DNA of 64,000 nucleotides from Fragum whitleyi (lineage: Eukaryota > Mollusca > Bivalvia > Cardiida > Cardiidae). The stretch spans positions 36,166,457 through 36,230,456 of the forward strand of contig OX411544.1 in the NCBI GenBank assembly GCA_948146395.1, given 5' to 3'. The notes beneath the pieces were generated by a model. That model was not told the origin of the DNA. It did not search any database and was given only the letters and a program-made list of their open reading frames with translations. This document shows, piece after piece, positions 12,532 to 25,800 of this stretch (positions are counted from its first letter, which is position 1; each line of letters begins with the position of its first letter). The translations under genes and the position numbers were made by a program.

Positions 12532-13635
12532 CAATTTTTTATTTCTCTTGTCATCATTTGACTTTTTGTTATCCACTTATGGTCATAAAAGGTGTCAATT
12601 TTTAGCTCCACTGGCTGAAAGCCACTGGGGCTATTGTCATGGCGTTGTGTCCGTCGTGCGTCCGTCCGTCCGTCCGTCCGTCCGTGCGTGCGTGCGTCCG
12701 GTCGTAAACTTTTCTTTAAAAATCTTCTCCTCAGAAACTACTGGATGGATTTCAACCAAACTTCACAGGAATGATCCTTGGGTGACCCTCTTTCAAAGTT
12801 GTTCAAGAAATTTTGATCCAATGAAAAACATGGATTTAATGGGCGTGGCTAATTTCCAAATATGGTAAAAAGTGACATTTCTCAGGGTGTAATTGATGGA
12901 TACCAATTAAATTTTACATGAATGATCCTTTGGTGACCCTTTATCAGTCTACAAAAAATCATTGTGATCGGATGGAAAATATGCATTTTATGGGCGGAGG
13001 TCATTTCTCTATATTTTATATAGTGGAAACTTTGAAAATCATTTTCTCAGAATGTAAGCAATGGATATCAACCAAATTTCAATGGAATGATCCTTGAGTG
13101 ACCCTTTATCAGTGTACCAAAAATTATTTTGATTGGATGAAAATTATGCATTTTATGGGCGGAGGTCATTTCTCTATATGGTATATAGTGGAAACTTTTA
13201 AAATCATTTTCTCAGAATGTAACTGATGGATATCAACCAAATTCCATTGGAATGATCCTTGAATGACCCTTTATCAGTCCACCAAAAATTAAAGTGATTG
13301 GATGAAAAATATGTATTTTATGGGCGGAGGTCATTTCTCTATATGGTATATAGTGGAAACTTTAAAAATCATTTTCTCAGAATGTTACTGATGGATATCA
13401 ACCAAATTTCATTGGAATGATCCTTGAGTGACCCTCTATCACTCTACCAAAAATTATTGTGATCTGATGAAAATATGAATTTTATGGGCGGATGTCATTT
13501 GTCTATATTTCATTTCTCTCGTCATCATTTGACTTTTTGTTATCCACTTATGGTCATAAAAGGTGTCAATTTTTCATTTCTCTCGTCATCATTTGACTTT
13601 TTGTTATCCATTTATGGTCATAAAAGTTTGACCAC
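12532..13635. repeat. Three copies of the fibrinogen-gene 3' end
   Basis: A segment of about 65 bp containing the stop region of the fibrinogen-related gene (CGTCATCATTTGACTTTTTG on the plus strand) occurs at about 12541-12603, 13505-13572 and 13573-13635. The Pearl-like element lies between the first and second copies, and only the 13573-13635 copy is joined to the rest of the last exon. Confidence 0.85.
12600..13505 (+). mobile_element. Pearl-like (Helentron-type) element with about 165-bp tandem core
   Basis: The 5' end lies after a T run. It reads TAGCTCCACTGGCTGAAAGC and contains a small palindrome, then GCTATTGTCATGG and a CCGT/GCGT microsatellite (12655-12705). The core is about five tandem units of roughly 165 bp, with GGGCGGAGGTCATTTCTC-type boxes at 12991, 13157, 13321 and 13485. 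This layout (palindromic head, tetranucleotide run, tandem core) matches other blocks in the window and Pearl/HINE elements of bivalves. No clear 3' hairpin is visible, so it is probably truncated. Confidence 0.7.
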
Positions 13636-13801
13636 TGCATTTCATTAAATCCTGTACAGGCATTGAGGGAGCATGTGTCACAGGTTTTGTACCACCAGCC
13701 GCTTATCCAATACTTTGCACAACTTTTGTTCTCCGATTTGTCATTATCGGAGTCCGGGGTGCTGAACATTTGTTGGTTTCCTTCCATGGCAAAACCATCC
13801 C
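13566..13801 (-). CDS. FReD gene exon 5: C-terminal end of the fibrinogen domain
   Basis: Encodes residues 247-324. The acceptor CAGCAG lies just before 13801, and the exon starts with two bases completing a glycine codon (phase 1). Diagnostic features are FSTPDSDNDKS, the calcium-site box of FReDs, and the last disulfide pair in SCAKYWISGWWYKTC, which matches the usual C-x(12-13)-C of the domain. The usual asparagine-leucine-asparagine-glycine after that cysteine is replaced by CSLNACTG, adding two extra cysteines. The usual final block around the ligand pocket, MQWSNFYDHKW, is present. The stop at 13566-13568 lies in a segment that is repeated twice more downstream. Confidence 0.9.
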
Positions 13802-16800
13802 CTGCTGTCCCTGTTCAATAATGAATATTTTGTCGGTGATATGTCAGCCGAGATCCAATCAAATTGATAATAAAATATTCTTTTCATCATATAAATACAT
13901 TTCAAGGATTAAAAGTTTAATGAAGCTTAAAAAAATCAAAGAAAATTAGGTTAATGTGGATTTGGTTAAAACCATGCATATGCAAATTATCTCTTAAAAC
14001 AAGCCTGACAGCGTTTCGTGTTTTTAGCTAGATGGTATTAGGTCAATGCAGGCTTCATTGCATATTAGCCGCCGCCATAGCGCAGTTGGTAGAACGTCGG
14101 ACTGTCAATCTAGAGTTCGCGGGTTCGATCCCCGACGGCGGCACTCATTCTTTCCGACTATTTGTCTCTCACCAATGGGTTGATAATCGTAGACCTATGT
14201 GAGATAGCGGCTGGAGGCTAGGAAAAAATGTGGTGGTTGCACTGGTGAGAGAAATACCAGGAATCCATTGTTAGGTGCTCCAGCCGCCGCGATTTAACTG
14301 AAATAATGTTGAAAGCGTTAAACTCCATTCAATCAATCAATCAATCAATTCATTGCATATTAAATGGCGTAAGATCTAGACCGGCTGAAGTTGGAAAAGA
14401 CGGGCGTAAATATACACGTTAAATGGTTTTACACATTATCTTTTAAGTTCAATTGTTCAGTCTTTTAGGTACAATTAAAATGTCGATTTCTTTCATTTTT
14501 TCTTTGATAAAACAAAAATCGTTTAAGAGGATTTTCTGCGAAATTAGCGCCATCAATCAATCTACTTTGAAATAAACCGACATTCGACGAGTATCGATGC
14601 GTGCTCATCAGTGATATTACAAATTAGCATTTTCAAAATAACATGGAAATGTGGCTCATATTTCAGTCAAATGAATGGAGAAAAATGAATTTCTTTCGGT
14701 TAAATTCAACAATGTTTTTAAGTTGGAATGCGGAGCAATTCCAACTTAGATTTAACAAAACCGCAAAATGAACACAAGATAATTTCATTTCGGGTTTTTT
14801 GATAACACATATCACGTGAACAGGATGTGAATACACTTCGGCCTATTTTGTATATCTCAACTTGACATAGACATATAGTTTCTTTCTTTAAGAAGTAATA
14901 ATGTTGTGCAATCACACAACTATCGCTTCATGTAAATTATTAACACGCTAATTTATGTTTCAATCGATAATTATTGAAAGTTACGTACGAATTTACTATT
15001 ATCACATGTTTGCATTACTATATTTGGAAATCATGTGATAAGTCAAATCCAATAAAGTCAGCTATTTGCAAAAAGCACTAGCCAATCACGTGATCTGCTT
15101 ATTTGGTAATGTTGCGGCCTGGCTTCGTAGAATTGTGGCAATAGGACAAGCCAATCACGTGATCTGCTTATTTGGTAATGTCGCGACTTGTTTTTCGTAG
15201 AATTGTGGTATTGCTTCTTTTAACGGTCTAGTTTCTCTTTATGAACGACCTATTTCACGCTTAAACAAAATACAAATGTAATTCAAATGTTTTGTATCTA
15301 TTTGTTCCGTAAACGATCATTAGAAACGCGCAACATCTACAGATTTTTTATCTGTATAAAAAACCGATCCAGTAGATATTCTTTTATCATTTCTTCTCTA
15401 AAAAAACGGAAACCCATTTCCGGATCGCGCGATAATTTCTCTTGATGGTGGACGCAGCCAGGATCGATGAAGATATAGATCCACAAGTTTAAGTGAGTAA
15501 TCAAAAGTCAATTTTGTCCTGTATAGATAAAATTTTCCTTTGATCACTCACTCTAAATTGCGGGTCTATAGACAAACATTTGTCGTCTCTTTCTGCTTTT
15601 GTCCATTTTCTTCAAAATTGCTTAGACATAAATTCACTTGTGCAAAATTACGCACGTGGTGCAAAAATACGCACGTGCGAAAACCTTTAAATATCATTGA
15701 AGATTATCACAAATTAACTTTAGCCTTGTTTTTTATCAAATTTCTGAACGAGTTTACTAACCCTACGTGTTTTGCCTTCAGAGCCACTTTCAAGAAAGGT
15801 CCTTCGACAGAAATTTGATGGTATCGCAATCGTACGATTAATATTGGCTTTCAAGAAACATTCTTGGCTTTCAAGAAACATGTCGCATCGTGTAATTTAC
15901 GGTCAAATTTGCGACACCTCAAGGCTAGTAGCAAATTTTGCAATTTTGACTGTGCAAACATAATATTTTCTCGGATTTCATTTGTATACGCCTACTGACA
16001 TGCCCTTGTGCATAAAGTCACGATTTGGTGAACTTCAGCCGCGTCATGGAAAAGGGGCCTTCATGTAAAAAAATCTTGTAATCGCATCTCCTCCCTCATT
16101 TATGGACCTTTTTGATAAAACTTTCAAAAAATGTTCCTAGTCAACTGACATAATTCATAATTTCACGGTTTAGGTGAATATTAGCCATGTCATGGAAAAG
16201 GGGGCCTTCATTAAAACAATCTTGTGAACTCAACTCCTCCTCCATTTATGGAATGATTTGTATGAAACTTTCACAAAATTGTCCTAGTCTCATAACCTTG
16301 CCTTTATACTGTGGTCTGGCGAATAACAGCTGCCTCATGGAAACACTGCTTCGACAACGACTACTTACGCATGAAAGATTGATTTTAAATAATTTTATCT
16401 GCAAGCGTTAGAATAGGATAACCGAAATTTGTTACAATTCATACACAGAGTTTCACAGATAAAAGAAATTAAGTACCAATATTGAAAACAAGAAAAAAGT
16501 AATGGTCAATGAGAAACAAAATTAGGGTCTCCGTTGTTGTATCTATCCTTTTGAAGAATTTTGTAAGAGAATAAAAGGAAATATGTTTACCCAATAAACA
16601 AACCACAATAATGATTGAATATAATGATAATGATAAAGAGATTAAAAGTTAAGACCTCGAAACATTCACCGGGAACTTGGTACATGTGATCATGCTCAGT
16701 TTACCAGGAGCTATCAGGTATCAGGATCAATTAGTATAATTATGCTCCACAAATCCGATGCGACAGCCCGGAGTCGTTGTACTCTCGTTTACAGTTTAAC

Positions 16801-19800
16801 CACTAACGCGTAATTTATATCAGATGACCTGCACGTGCAGATTCAAAAGATCAATTTTACGATGACCTCATTTTCAAAGATTTTTTATGTTAAAGCCATG
16901 TACGACCATTTTAACTATAAGGTACGATAATCATAAGATTAATCGTACGATTTTTCTTCTTAAAAGAGGACCCAGGTCCCACCGAAATATCTACAATACT
17001 CATGAACAATTATGCTCTTTTCTCCTCGATTCGCGCATAGTAATCATATCATCTTCGTGTGCATTGATTTAAAGTGACCACCAATATATTTCCCTTTTTT
17101 TTCATTGCAAAATCATGTTGTCTCATTTCTTCCTTTTTATCATTTTCCTTTCATCAGATTCAGGCCTGTATAGCGATTCAAGGGTTTAAGTGTCTCTCGT
17201 TGATGAAAAGATTGATTAATATACGCCCGTCAAAAGACGAGACGTATTATGTGATCACCTGTGGTGGGCGGTAGGCGTCAGCTTCGTTAGTGTCTTGAGG
17301 TCACCGTCTCTTGAACGCATTCCAACTTATCAGTACTTTCAGTACTTTGATTTAGATATGTCACGGACATTGAGGACAACCCATGAACACAGTTTTATAA
17401 ACGACTATCCCCAAAATAACAATGTAAATCAGTTTGAATAAATTTGGAAATTCGATGAGCGGGATTAGCGAGTTTGTTTTTAAAGAACTCAAAGTAAGGT
17501 AATGAAAGGCCTATATTTCCGTTTAAAATGAATAAAAAAGCGTTATTCGATTACTTTTCTTAGAATTTACCAATTGTCCTATTTTTTCAGCCAAATTAAA
17601 AAAATATATCGCATAAGCTGACAAACTGCTAAAATAAGTTTGCTTCGTGATTTTATTCATTGTGGGTGGAGAATTCAAAATAATTTAGACAGTGATGCCA
17701 TGTCTTGTCTGGTGAACGGTTATAATGCGAATATTTATATCATTTGCAAGCGTTTTTGCACCTTACACACAGGGCTGATAATTACGGCTTATAGTGAGGC
17801 ATTTCAGTTGCCCAATGAACTACTTGTTGCAAACATTATTGAAAATGAATATCAAACGATGCATAACTCGTAGTTTCTCACAAATAAAACCGTTATAAGC
17901 GATTGGCTTATCGTTCGCATATAGCTTGCTAAATATAATACAAGAGCCGTCAAGGACGGATTATGCTCCCTGAATAAGGCATTGTCACAAAAACAAGAGC
18001 TATGTTGGATATGGCCATCCTCCGACACGAAAGCTTGATAGCAAACTGAAGCATAATAGATTTAGGATTCTTTTGTACTGTCAGAGATTTAGCTCCTATA
18101 AAATCCAAGTATTAAAAATAACAAAGGGCAATAACTTCAAAAATATGCAAGCAAGAGTTGTAGTTCTTATGTATTGCCTTCTCCTCCATGAGATATATCC
18201 ATCCATCAAGTATCAAGTTGATAGCTATTATACTTTAGGAGATATGCTTCAGACAAAATCTAAGTATCAAAAGTAACAAAGGACAATAACTCCAAAATTA
18301 TGCAGGCAAGAGTTGTAGTTCTTATGTATTACACTTCTCCTCCCTGAGATCTATCCACCCATAAAGTATCAAGTTGATAGCTATAATACTTTAGAAGATA
18401 TGCTCTGAACAATATCTCGGTATCAAAAATAACAAAGGGCAATAACTCCAAAATTATGCAGGCAAAGGTTGTAGTTCTTATGTATTGCACCTTTCCGCCA
18501 TGAGATCTATCCACCCATTAAGTTTCAAGTTGATAGCCATTATACTTTAGGAGATATGTTCCAGACATAGTCCAAGTATCAAAAATAACAAAGGGCAATA
18601 ACTCCAAAATTATGCAAGCAATAGTTGTAGTACTTGTGCACTACACTTGCCCTCCATACGATCTATCCACCCATAAAGTTTCAAGTTGATAGCTATTGTA
18701 CTTTAGGAGATATGCTCTGTGGTCAGATTAGAAGGACTCGAATAAGGTGTTATCTTATACAGCTAACATAAAGGTAACAAACATTAAACCCCCTTTTTGC
18801 ATGACATATTTTTAGACATAAATAGTTTATGGTAAAGGGCATCTGATTTGCTACTCAAATGTAAAATTTCATCAAATTCTGAACATAAGACTAGGGGAAA
18901 TGAAAAAATAAGTGTATTTTACACGCTAAGGTAAAGGTTACAAACATTTAGACCCCCCTTTTCCATGATAATCTTTTTAAGTAAATTTCAAATTGTTTAT
19001 AGTAAAGGGCATCTGATTTGCTACTCAAATATGAAATTTCATTAAATTCTGACCATTAGTCTAGGAGATATTTGAGAAATACTGTTTTTTACCATAAGTC
19101 CCCTTTTCCCGTGACGAGGCCTCAAATCCAAGGACCGTCACAGATGCATCAACACAATATCATAGGAAGTTCACGTGGTAAGTTTCATTTGATTTGGCCC
19201 AAGGGTTTTGGAGAAATCGGTGGGGACGGACGGACGGACGGACGGACGGACAGACAGGCGGACGGACAGAATTACGGGCGGACAGACGAAGCGGCGGCTA
19301 TATGCTCTCCCTTCGGAGAGCATAAAAATCCATAATTACATCTGAAACATCGAGGTTTTATTCGCCCAATGCAACTTATCAAAACCGTCTTCCCAAATGG
19401 CGAAATATTTTTGAAAGGTTGAAAATGATTAAATTCCCCCCCTTTTTTTTTTGTTTACGGCGATTTGATTGAAGTATTAAAAAATACACAACGAAACTGA
19501 CTGACATTATTGATTGACGCACAACTTACTGGAGTTAGAGTTATTTGGTGATATATTAAGTCGATCAGTAAAACAGTTATAGTAAGTAAGTATTCTGATA
19601 ATTTACGCCATTAATTTTAGACTCCGCTTAGGCTATACATGTAAATTGCGTAAATTATCAGAAATGAACTACAACTATTACATAATCTAAGTTCTTTTCT
19701 ATGAATATACGTACTACCAAAAGAAACGAATTCATACTTTTATCTAAAAAAGTAAAAAACGATACATAGTAACAAATACTTACCACCAGTATTATTTTAA

Positions 19801-22800
19801 TTGAACCTGAGATAAAATGCAGATGTTTTATTCACGTTTTGAGAAATTAAAGAGCTTAAATGTCTCTTATAAAAAAGAAATAGGCTTGAGTTTTTATCGA
19901 GGAGAGGGAGATTTTAATGATGTTCGCAAAGCACAATTCGTACCAGAGAAGTTTCCAACATGTAGGCGATACTTGTCATCCTCCCCACTGATATTGAAGC
20001 CTCGATACACCGAATACTTTGTTGGTTTTTCCATCTCTAATTCCAAGTCGATTCGCAGTTCAAAATGTTTGTTACCAGCATGTAGGATTTGAGTCAGTTT
20101 TTCAAGGCCTAGAAAAAAACAAACAAATAAAAAGCCCAAAGAGGGCATGTGTCACTCCAACGGCTTCAGCATCTCCGATCTTTCATTAAAACAAACTTAC
20201 TTTGACTGAAAACAACACTTTGAAGTCTCTTTAGAACTATTTATAAATGATTTACTGGGTCTGGCCCAAATAACACCAAAATACTAAATCACCATTTATA
20301 CCCCGAATACCCTTTACCTTTCTTATTGCCAACATAAAGGTGATTGCAATAAATAGATCATTCTCAGCACATTTTCAGTAGCAATTTAAGTAAAGGACCA
20401 TTCAGGGAACATTTATATTATGATTCAATTAAATAAGTCCAATTGATTGGGAGGAGAAGAATTTTTGAATTTTCAAAGTGAAAATTGGCCTCGCCCTGCC
20501 AAACCCACAATAATGGGCCCATCGGAAATTCGAGACGAATTTAGGTAAAAGTGCAACACATATCCAAGCCAAGTTTCATTGGTATTCGCACTGAGGCGAT
20601 GGCATTTCTAAACATATTAAAGAGAAAATAAGCCCCGCCCTGCTACGCCACTATTTGGGGGGTAAATCCAAGTTGTGTTAAGGATTTAAGTTAAGGGTCT
20701 CTCAAGGACTATCTATGCCAAGTTTCTTTGAATTTGGCCAAACGGTTTTGGGGGAGAAGCTTTTTTTTAAAAAAAATAAAGTGAAAGTAAGCCCCGCCTG
20801 CCAAGCCCATTTTTTTCTTTTGTGTGTGTATGTGGGGGTAGGGGTGTCAATAAAAATTCTTTAACAATTTAAATAATGAACACCCAGTTTCATTGAGATT
20901 AGACTAATGGTTTGGTAGAATTATTCTAAAGATAAAGTGAAAAAATACCTGCCATTCATTCATTTTTTAACAACAATTCAAATTCAGGGTCACTACAGGA
21001 ACATCCATGCCAAATTTCATTGAACTCGGCTCAGTTGTTTAGGGGATTAGATATTTAAAGAATAAAATTGAAATTAAGCCCCCCCTGCGACGTCAATTTT
21101 TTGGAATTCAAACTACATAATTTCTTTCAAAAATTTAGTTAAAGGGTCACCAAAGGAACAACCATGCTAAGTATTCCTGAATTCTGTCAAATAGTTTTGG
21201 AGAAGAAGATCTTTTAAGGATTTAAAAAAAAATGCCCCGTCCTGCCATGCTCATATTTGGGGATTTATATTTTTTAACAATTTCAGTAAAGGGTCACCAA
21301 AGAAACACCATACCAAGTTTCTTTAAAATCAACCCAAACGTTTGGGAGTAGAAGGTTTTACAGATTTTAAAATCAAAATTTAATGAAAAAGAGCCACCAC
21401 TCTGCAACGCCGAAATTTTAAGCAAAATTTCTTTAACAATTAAGTTAAAGGGTCACCGAAGAAACATTCATGTCAAGTTTCATTAAAATCGGTCCAATGG
21501 TTTTGGATGATAAGATTTTTTCAAGATTGTAAAGTGAAAATAAGCGTAATAAGAGGATCACCCAAGGAACATTTCTAACAAAGAAAACATCTACGCACAG
21601 ACGAACAGAATGACGGACGAACGACAGACACACCGCCATCACAATGCTGAAAATAAGCCCGGCCTTGCCACGCCCGTATTTGGTGGGGGAATCAAAATAT
21701 CTAGAACAATCAAAGATGAGGGTCAAACAAGGAACATTCATGCCAACGGTTTGGGAGGAAAACATTTTGCATAAGTTATAGTGAAAAAAGCCCCGCCCTG
21801 CCACGCCCATATTCGGGCGGTGTGGGGGGATCCGAATTTCTTGAACAACTTTAGAAGAGGGTCAGCCAAGGATTATATTGCCAAGTTTTATCGAAATCGG
21901 GAAAAAGGTTTTGGATGAGAAGATTTTTAAAGATTGCACAGTGAATAAAGCGCCGCCCTGCCACGCCCATATTTTGAGGTCAATCCTTATTTCCATAACA
22001 AGTTAAGAAGAGGGTCACTCAAGAATCATTCCTTTCAAGTTTCAGTGTGATCGGGTCAATGGTTAAGAAGGATAAGATTCTTAAATCTTTTAAAGTAAAA
22101 ATAAGCCCCGCCAGGCAACGCCTATATTTGGGAGTTTATCCAAATTTTTTGAACAGCTTTACAAGAGAGTTACCAAAGGAACATTCCTATCAAGTTACGT
22201 CAAAATCCGCCCATTGGTTTAGAAGGAGAAGATGTTAAAGAAAACATTTGCGCACGCACGGAAGCACGACAGATACACCGCCAAGACAATAGCTCGCTGG
22301 CCTTCGATCAGTGAAGCTAAAAAACCGAACATTTTTTGTAGTTTTTTTTCTCAATTGATTACAGCCGTAGTAGTATAAAAGATAGGTATTGGTTACACAT
22401 GGGTTATTTCGAAAAAAAATAAGGTTTGCTATTTCAATTGTACAAGTTGAAAGAAGGTCAAGTTCATCTGTAGAGGCCAAAACTTTGAAAACTGCATTTT
22501 CGGGGACACTCGTGTTTTCGAAAACATCTTGTTTTTTATTTATTGTGTGATGAAGTACCAAGAGTTAATTGACGACCGAGTGCATAATACAGGTAATATG
22601 AACTTTTTGTTATAGGGCGGAAATAAATCAAACTGTTTAGAAGAGAAAATGTTTAGAAGAGTTTGTGCATGACATGCTCGCAAAACAAAGACTATGTGCA
22701 GACTTTGTGGAGACAAAGGCTTATCAGAGTCTTCGCTGTGTGCTAAGCTGATGGATAATGTCCTAGCCCTTGTTCAGGACGTATGAAGATATTCTAATTG

Positions 22801-25800
22801 CATTGTTTGGCTGTCCAGACTGTTTGTGCGTCGCTTTTATGCGAACTTGTTGAAAATGCCCCCACTCAATCTTAAACTGATAGCCTGCCATGCGTCCAGG
22901 CTGCCAAAACGGCGCAAACTGTTTGTTAATAATATCCTACTTTTAAAGCAAGTGTACATGCAAAGTATTATATAATTTTCAAACAGTTCGCACCGTTTAT
23001 CATCCTGAACACAGAGTTTCTTTCAACTTGGACTACCATGATCATCTGTAAAAAGGAGCGAATTGTGCCATTAGGCCTGAGTCGCTGAAATGTCTTTTAG
23101 ATTTCTAATGTTGCAATTTTACTCAAAATTTGTAATGAAAGTATTCTAAGAGCTAAAGCTGGGACGAGTACTCGGACACATTTTACCAAAATTCTTAAGA
23201 AAAAAATCGTTGTAAGGCAAAATCACAAAATGTACCTGATGTTTTCATTCATTGTTTGATTTTGCCTTGCAATATCTCATCGGAATCGTCTTATGAAGAC
23301 GATTCCTATGAGATGATGCGTGGCAGATTTCCCTACTTAGTTACTACAACTTTAATTTTTGACTTACGCAAAAAAATGATCGTAAGATGTTTAGTAAAAC
23401 AGGTCCCTGGAGTACCCAGGTATCGGGGAGGAAAACGTTCCTATCCGGTCCTGTAGCATTACCCGTTACCCGACTAATGTATGAGCACTATTGAGTTCAT
23501 GGTAAAACAATCTGAATGTGATTTCTAGATGGTCCTTGGGAGTTAGATCAGGGCCCTGCCCTACGTTCAGAATTACAAAACGGTGCAAGCAGTTCTCCAA
23601 TTAAAGCCCACTTTGCACGCAAGTGCACGTGCAAAGCGGGGTATAATTGGAAAACTGTTTGCACTGTTTTGAACGCAGGGCTGGCTATTTACCCCCCCCC
23701 CCCCCAACACACACACAACACCTTCGATCCTTTAAACAATGCCCGATTTTGTATGGTCGAATCCCCAGAAATTCTGTACCCGCGGGAAACGAGATCTTGG
23801 GTACCCGGCTACAAAAATTCCACTCGTCCCTGCCCTACTAAGAGGTGAACATTTTCTGCAGAACAACAAAATGCAGCACGCCATTTTGTGAAAATAAGTT
23901 CCACCATTTCTTAACAAGCACGGTTATTTTGGATTTGTCTTTCATTATCAAGGATATTTCTAACAAGAAAAAACGAGGCAGATTGGCATAAGATACGCAC
24001 GTAACACTGCTGGATGAAATACAAAACAAGAGAAATTATTCAAAAATTAAGCTTAGTGAGTAACGGTTCTTGTGCACTCCATCCCGAAATCATGACAGAA
24101 ATACGAGGGGCTGTCAAAAAGTTTTGTGACTACAATCATATTTTCTATCGTAGATGTCCGGCGACTTAGAAAATTGCATGAGTTTAATTGTTTGCCTTCT
24201 GACAATAAATTTGGTTTTTTTTTTAAAAAAATCGCTTGTGTATATCGCGTTTTGGAGGATTTTTTTTCTCGACAGTGAGTTTATATCATAAAGTGCCCCG
24301 AAGTTAGCATAGCGACGGTTTCTAGAGAGACGGGTTTGTATATTCATTTGAATGTTTGTACAAATAGCACTTACATCCATCTGAATAATTACTGACAGTT
24401 TCAGCAAAATTTGACGAATGATAAAAAAGATATTGCAATTGTCTCGGAACTTTTTTGATACCCCCTCGTATAACTGCCAAGTTTCAAGTCGATCGTACGT
24501 AACGTGACAAATGCTCCGGGCAAAGAAGTAGACGAAGCCCGCCCGCCCGAACGCCATGGGTGATCACATAATACGTCTTTCGACGGGCGTATAAAAATCA
24601 ACAATTTCAATGTTCAAGTAACAATTGCTATCGACTATAGCTTTCGACTTTTGGCAAATCTAAAATCATCTTTAATAGCTAAATTAGCTCTGATAAAAGT
24701 CGAAGATGAATTCTATCTTAGTTGTTTCTTCGTATTAACAAAAAACACCAGCTACGGATGTCGAGCGACAAAAACCAGCCGTCTGATAACCTGTCACATG
24801 AAACTTGTTTTTCTTACCAAACCAAAATGTTGCGTTTTTCTTTCCAAATCCACGTTTGTAAGTATCCCAATCTCGATAAAAGCACCCCGACTGGTTGGTG
24901 TGCGGGTAGTAATGGACTTCGTGATTCCGCTGAAATATCTAAATAAATGAATGAATACATGATAATCATCTGGGCCCGTTTACTAAACTTCTGACGAAAA
25001 AATTGATCGTAAGACAAAATCACAATTCGAACCTGGTGTTTTCATTTATTCTTAGATATTGTCTTGCAATATCTCATTGGAATCATATTTATAAGACGAT
25101 TCCAATAAGATTATGCAAGGCAGAATTCCATATAAAGCTAGTTTTGCAACTTAAATTTTTGACTTATACCAAAAAATGATCGGAACATGTTTAGTAAAAC
25201 AGGCCCCGGGTTATGTCTGCCATGAAGAATATTTCACGAGAATGCGTAATTAGACGTTAAAAACGAGTTTTTTAACAGCCTAATAACGCATTCGGTATTA
25301 AAATTCATTGCACCTGTAAATCCATTTCACTTCCAGGAATGTAATAAATAGAATATGCTTGTTTGTTTCAGTGTTAGATCCATTTATATTTCATTGAGTG
25401 AACAACAAAAGCTATATTTTAACGAGTGACGAAGCTTCAAGTGAAAACACAACTTTTGTTGTTAACAAAATGAATGATTTATCGATCTTACACGAAAAAC
25501 AACCACCACCAACAACTAAAACCGACTATTTTATAAGCAAATATGAGACCAAAAGTATTTTTTTTTGAAAATATTTATAAAGCCCGTTGTATTTTGATAC
25601 TTTGCAATGGTGTTATAATTTAAGTTTGTATCCGCTTTGATAACGCCAAATAGAATGGATGAAGGAAAGCAGTGTATATTATTTGGTAATTTCACTAGTT
25701 GGGAGATTTTCAAGTGTGAAGCTACCGTTATTGGATGATAATCCACCGAAAAATAATAAAGAATATAAGATGATAATATGAGAGGGGGTGTCCAGAAAAT

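Larger units (their letters stand above)
13802..19943 (-). other. FReD gene intron 4 (contents listed separately)
   Basis: An intron of about 6.1 kb between exons 4 and 5. It contains the full-length SINE at 14068-14348, an E-box/CCAAT duplication at 15081-15215, a diverged 145-bp tandem block at 16000-16345 and a reversed Pearl-like element at 17941-19325. The remaining stretches (14363-15080, 16346-17940, 19326-19943) show no gene that I can support. Confidence 0.75.
20109..24817 (-). other. FReD gene intron 3
   Basis: A 4.7-kb intron dominated by repeats: a long Pearl-like block at 20455-22320, foldback remnants at 22890-23030 and 23551-23684, a MITE at 23185-23410 and a mariner-type MITE at 24102-24470. 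No coding sequence was seen besides these. Confidence 0.75.

Noticed and set aside
14068..14145. Functional tRNA-Asp gene
   Set aside because: Extra bases before the A box, imperfect D and anticodon stems, and a SINE body with TCAA tail and target duplication.
22235..22561. Minus-strand frame of 108 codons, considered as a further FReD-gene exon
   Set aside because: No FReD blocks, wrong position relative to exons 3 and 4, and it overlaps the head of a Pearl-like element.
24114..24557. Minus-strand frame of 147 codons
   Set aside because: It covers a mariner-type MITE and shows no transposase motif.
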